NCBI GenBank assembly: GCA_016868515.1
Contig: VGGM01000018.1
Span: 1 to 11,378, forward strand
DNA from: Bacteroidota bacterium
GTDB lineage: Bacteria; Bacteroidota; Bacteroidia; Bacteroidales; VadinHA17
DNA length: 11,378 nucleotides
Reading direction: 5' to 3'
The notes below the pieces were generated by a model. That model was given only the letters and a program-made list of their open reading frames with translations. It was not told the DNA's origin and searched no databases. This document shows, piece by piece, positions 8,266 to 11,378 of this stretch; the stretch's first letter is position 1; the number at the start of each line of letters is the position of its first letter. The position numbers and the translations under genes were made by a program.

Positions 8266-8269
8266 CTCT

Positions 8270-8518
8270 TTACGACCTTGCCGATTCGGCCAGGAGAATA
8301 ATACTGTTCATCTTGACCTCAATAACACCACCTGTGATTTCGAAGAACAGAAATTTTCCCTGAAAGTCGACAACAGTTACAGTACCGCTTTCAAGCGTTG
8401 ATATAATTGGAGCATGATCGCGCAACACCTGAAATGATCCTTTGGCACCAGGCACCCTGATTGACCTGATTTTACCAGAGTATACCCTGGCGTCGGGAGT
8501 TGTTATCTCAAGATTCAC
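8270..8518 (-). CDS. atpC: F1F0 ATP synthase epsilon subunit, short form
   Basis: This 82-residue protein matches the N-terminal beta-sandwich of the epsilon subunit: LEITTPD near the start, then GSFQVLRDHAPIISTLESG (about 27-45), the conserved segment for contact with gamma and the c-ring. The C-terminal two-helix domain of about 50 residues found in E. coli epsilon is absent; the protein stops just after the sandwich, as is common in Bacteroidota. That domain carries the epsilon-type inhibition of ATP hydrolysis, so this enzyme should lack it. The start is GTG: an in-frame TAA lies three codons upstream (8525-8527) and no ATG lies near, so GTG is effectively forced. It sits 22 bp after atpD, separated by AT-rich DNA, and 4 bp before the decarboxylase. 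Confidence 0.95.
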   Translation of the reverse strand: MNLEITTPDARVYSGKIRSIRVPGAKGSFQVLRDHAPIISTLESGTVTVVDFQGKFLFFEITGGVIEVKMNSIILLAESARS

Positions 8519-8540
8519 CTGCTTTTATATTATGCATATT

Positions 8541-10064
<1,524 letters not shown>

Positions 10065-10076
10065 TTATGTAATACA

Positions 10077-10109
10077 CAAAGTTAATTTTTTTTGCCAATA
10101 GCCTGCAAA
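10077..10109 (-). promoter_or_regulatory. Promoter of the atpD-atpC-decarboxylase operon
   Basis: TAACTTTG (10084 down to 10077) is a full match to the -7 consensus TAnnTTTG; TTTG (10109 down to 10106) lies 21 bases upstream as the -33 element. Transcription would start near 10070, leaving a leader of about 18 bases before the atpD ATG. The -33 and most of the spacer are covered by the inverted repeat at 10086-10114. Confidence 0.6.
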
Positions 10110-10114
10110 AAAAA
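10086..10114. repeat. Perfect 10-bp inverted repeat over the atpD promoter
   Basis: TTTTTTTTGC (10086-10095) and GCAAAAAAAA (10105-10114) are exact reverse complements separated by 9 bases. The right arm supplies the atpD -33 element and the left arm ends two bases before the -7 box. Neither flanking gene should be transcribed across it, so if it matters it acts as DNA (operator, or intrinsically bent A-tracts) and not as an RNA terminator. Confidence 0.6.
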
Positions 10115-10164
10115 GAGGTACTACATTTCTCCGGACAGGAAACATAATCACACTATTGTCAAAG

Positions 10165-10187
10165 ATTTTTGAGTGTTCCTCAAAAAT
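10165..10187. repeat. Perfect 9-bp inverted repeat upstream of the small OMP gene
   Basis: ATTTTTGAG (10165-10173) and CTCAAAAAT (10179-10187) are exact reverse complements with a 5-base centre TGTTC. It lies immediately upstream of the proposed -33 element (10190-10193) of the OMP gene, a position suited to an activator or repressor site. It resembles a short terminator hairpin, but both neighbouring genes point away from it. Confidence 0.55.
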
Positions 10188-10189
10188 AC

Positions 10190-10220
10190 ATTGCGATTTG
10201 CTTTGATTAATTTATTTTTA
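10190..10220 (+). promoter_or_regulatory. Candidate promoter of the small OMP gene
   Basis: TATTTTTA (10213-10220) matches the -7 consensus TAnnTTTG except for the last base. ATTG (10190-10193) lies 19 bases upstream as a -33 element, three of four matches. Transcription would start near 10226, leaving about 35 bases of leader. The -7 box overlaps the left arm of the dyad at 10215-10242. Confidence 0.45.
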
Positions 10221-10242
10221 TGACATGAACATGTAATAAAAA
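10215..10242. repeat. 28-bp near-perfect palindrome at the -7/start region of the OMP gene
   Basis: The arms are TTTTTAT then ACATG on the left, and CATGT then ATAAAAA on the right, around a central AA; one base pair (G10222/A10235) is mismatched, so 12 of 13 arm positions pair. The centre (10228/10229) falls at the expected transcription start. It could be an operator for a dimeric regulator, or a hairpin at the 5' end of the mRNA. Confidence 0.55.
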
Positions 10243-10260
10243 CCTTAATCTCTTTCCGTC

Positions 10261-10851
10261 ATGAAGAAACTTCTGATAATCATTAGTGTATCATTTTTGG
10301 CTATTACAGTTGCGGAGGCTCAGTTTACAAAAGCAGGCGGGGGTCTAAGCTACAGCACCGGTGTCTATTTTCATAATGAGAGTGTTGACGTGAGCCACAA
10401 GACGGCGAACCCGGCCATAGCCTTCAAGGGCATATATGAATTGTCTCTGCCTGTTCACCTGTCTCCTTCACTCAATATTTTCCTGCCCAGGGTGACGGAG
10501 GTTTTTGAGTCGAAGCAGACTATCTCAGCCATTCTGCTTGATGTAAATGCACACTACGTATTTAATTCACTTGACAGATTTGAGTTCTATGCCCTTGCAG
10601 GTCTGAATGTCACATATCTCAGGAGTAAGTGGAAATATGAGTTCACCCCGGGCGATCCTCAAACCGATGCATCATCGGAGACTATACCGGGACTAAACAT
10701 CGGCGTCGGAACCTACATGAAGGCGACCGAGCAGCTGGATGTATTCGGTGAATTCAAATACATACTCAGTTCACGCGATCAGTTTATACTTACGGCAGGG
10801 GTGTTGCTGAATCTCGACTGGTTGAAGAAGAACGAGAACAAGATTTTCTGA
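10261..10851 (+). CDS. Small outer-membrane beta-barrel protein
   Basis: A 196-residue exported protein with a clear signal peptide (residues 1-20, MKKLLIIISVSFLAITVAEA, cleaved before Q21), giving a mature chain of about 176 residues. The rest is alternating polar and hydrophobic beta strands with glycine and aromatic girdle residues, for example YALAGLNVTYL, GLNIGVGTYMKA and GEFKYILS, the pattern of an eight-stranded OmpA/OmpW-like barrel (OMP_b-brl type). The chain ends in Phe, as many BAM substrates do, though behind a charged tail. No catalytic motif is seen and the function is unknown. Its own 208-bp control region, rich in inverted repeats and divergent from atpD, suggests it is regulated and transcribed alone. 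The stop lies 5 bp from the convergent polyprenyl synthase gene. Confidence 0.85.
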   Translation: MKKLLIIISVSFLAITVAEAQFTKAGGGLSYSTGVYFHNESVDVSHKTANPAIAFKGIYELSLPVHLSPSLNIFLPRVTEVFESKQTISAILLDVNAHYVFNSLDRFEFYALAGLNVTYLRSKWKYEFTPGDPQTDASSETIPGLNIGVGTYMKATEQLDVFGEFKYILSSRDQFILTAGVLLNLDWLKKNENKIF

Positions 10852-10856
10852 GGCAA

Positions 10857-11378
10857 TTACATGTTGCGCCCGATAAGGCCGGAGGCGAGCTGCAGAAGAT
10901 TCTCCTTCCTGTCGGTTTTTACCGCAACCTCATTAAAATATCCGAAGGCTTTGCCGATATACTCCCCGGCAATCTCCTCAGATAGCTTTTTCATTCCAAG
11001 TGAATCATATATTTCACGTACTTCTGCGACTTTCTGATCGGGGTCAAACTCCCTTGCAGATATGAGTTCCTGCAGACGTTTCAGCTCTTCACCCTGAGCG
11101 GTTTCGAGGGCCTTTATGAGCAGGAGGGTTTTTTTATTGGAAACAATATCTCCTCCTGTTTTCTTACCGAAGGAACCGGGATCGGCATATACATCGAGCA
11201 GGTCGTCCTGGACCTGGAATGCCAGGCCCAGATTTTTGCCAAATTCGTACATAAGTCCGGCATCTCGGTCGGAAGAGCCCCCTATAATTGCCCCTGTTTT
11301 GAGACATGCAGCGAGAAGCACGGCGGTTTTAAGCTCAATCATCCTCAGGTACTCCTGGAGGGTTACGTATGGCCTCCG
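10857..11378 (-). CDS. Polyprenyl (farnesyl/geranylgeranyl-type) diphosphate synthase, C-terminal part
   Basis: The visible 173 residues are the C-terminal half of a trans-isoprenyl diphosphate synthase, which joins isopentenyl diphosphate to an allylic diphosphate in the cytoplasm. The second aspartate-rich motif DDLLD (codons at 11207-11193) stands in FQVQDDLLDVYADP, followed by GKKTGGDIVSNKKT, the usual downstream Lys-bearing motif, and a helical C-terminus. The frame is open to the window edge through twelve further codons (RRPYVTLQEYLR) before the Met at 11342; they fit the family (the helix before the KT motif), so this Met is internal and the gene starts outside. The first DDxxD motif and the chain-length residues are not visible, so product length (C15, C20 or longer) cannot be assigned. 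The stop is 5 bp from the convergent OMP gene. Confidence 0.93.
   Translation of the reverse strand, partial: RRPYVTLQEYLRMIELKTAVLLAACLKTGAIIGGSSDRDAGLMYEFGKNLGLAFQVQDDLLDVYADPGSFGKKTGGDIVSNKKTLLLIKALETAQGEELKRLQELISAREFDPDQKVAEVREIYDSLGMKKLSEEIAGEYIGKAFGYFNEVAVKTDRKENLLQLASGLIGRNM

Noticed and set aside
8042..8401. 119-codon plus-strand open frame spanning the atpC/decarboxylase junction
   Set aside because: It is antisense to two well-supported genes and has no recognisable domain.
8530..8538. TATGCATA palindrome between atpD and atpC
   Set aside because: It is an 8-bp palindrome in very AT-rich DNA within an operon; there is no promoter geometry around it.

Overview
The window looks like a chromosomal stretch of a Bacteroidota (Bacteroidetes) bacterium. 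Four things point there: the F1 beta subunit carries the extra ~28-residue insert typical of that phylum; the epsilon subunit is the short 82-residue form; there is a DUF2723/GT117 membrane protein of Bacteroidota type; and the best promoter matches fit the phylum's own consensus (-33 TTTG, -7 TAnnTTTG), with little sign of Shine-Dalgarno sequences. Genus cannot be read from this. Base composition and codon use look even throughout, and there is no sign of transposons, phage, CRISPR, tRNA or rRNA.

Layout, left to right. Positions 1-156 are a probable divergent control region with a promoter reading left out of the window. A stand-alone response-regulator receiver (157-570, +) meets, end to end, a large DUF2723 membrane glycosyltransferase-like protein (577-3807, -). 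A 129-bp divergent spacer separates it from an exported 967-residue protein (3937-6840, +) that combines an HExxH zinc-peptidase domain, a TolB/WD40-like propeller and a probable outer-membrane beta-barrel. That gene converges on, and overlaps by 6 bp, a PLP-dependent aromatic-amino-acid-type decarboxylase (6835-8265, -). The decarboxylase is the last gene of a leftward operon atpD (8541-10052), atpC (8270-8518), decarboxylase. A 208-bp divergent spacer with three clear inverted repeats separates atpD from a small outer-membrane beta-barrel protein (10261-10851, +). The right edge holds the C-terminal part of a polyprenyl diphosphate synthase (10857-11378, -) that runs off the window.

Most genes are core or envelope functions: energy (F1 beta and epsilon), isoprenoid precursor synthesis, protein glycosylation and two outer-membrane proteins. 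No clear defence, mobile or biosynthetic system is present. The points most worth a second look are the protease-propeller-barrel fusion, the decarboxylase in the ATP synthase transcription unit, the three dyads in the atpD/OMP control region, and the very tight convergent gene ends (gaps of 6, -6 and 5 bp), one of which has both stop codons in a single CTATAG palindrome.
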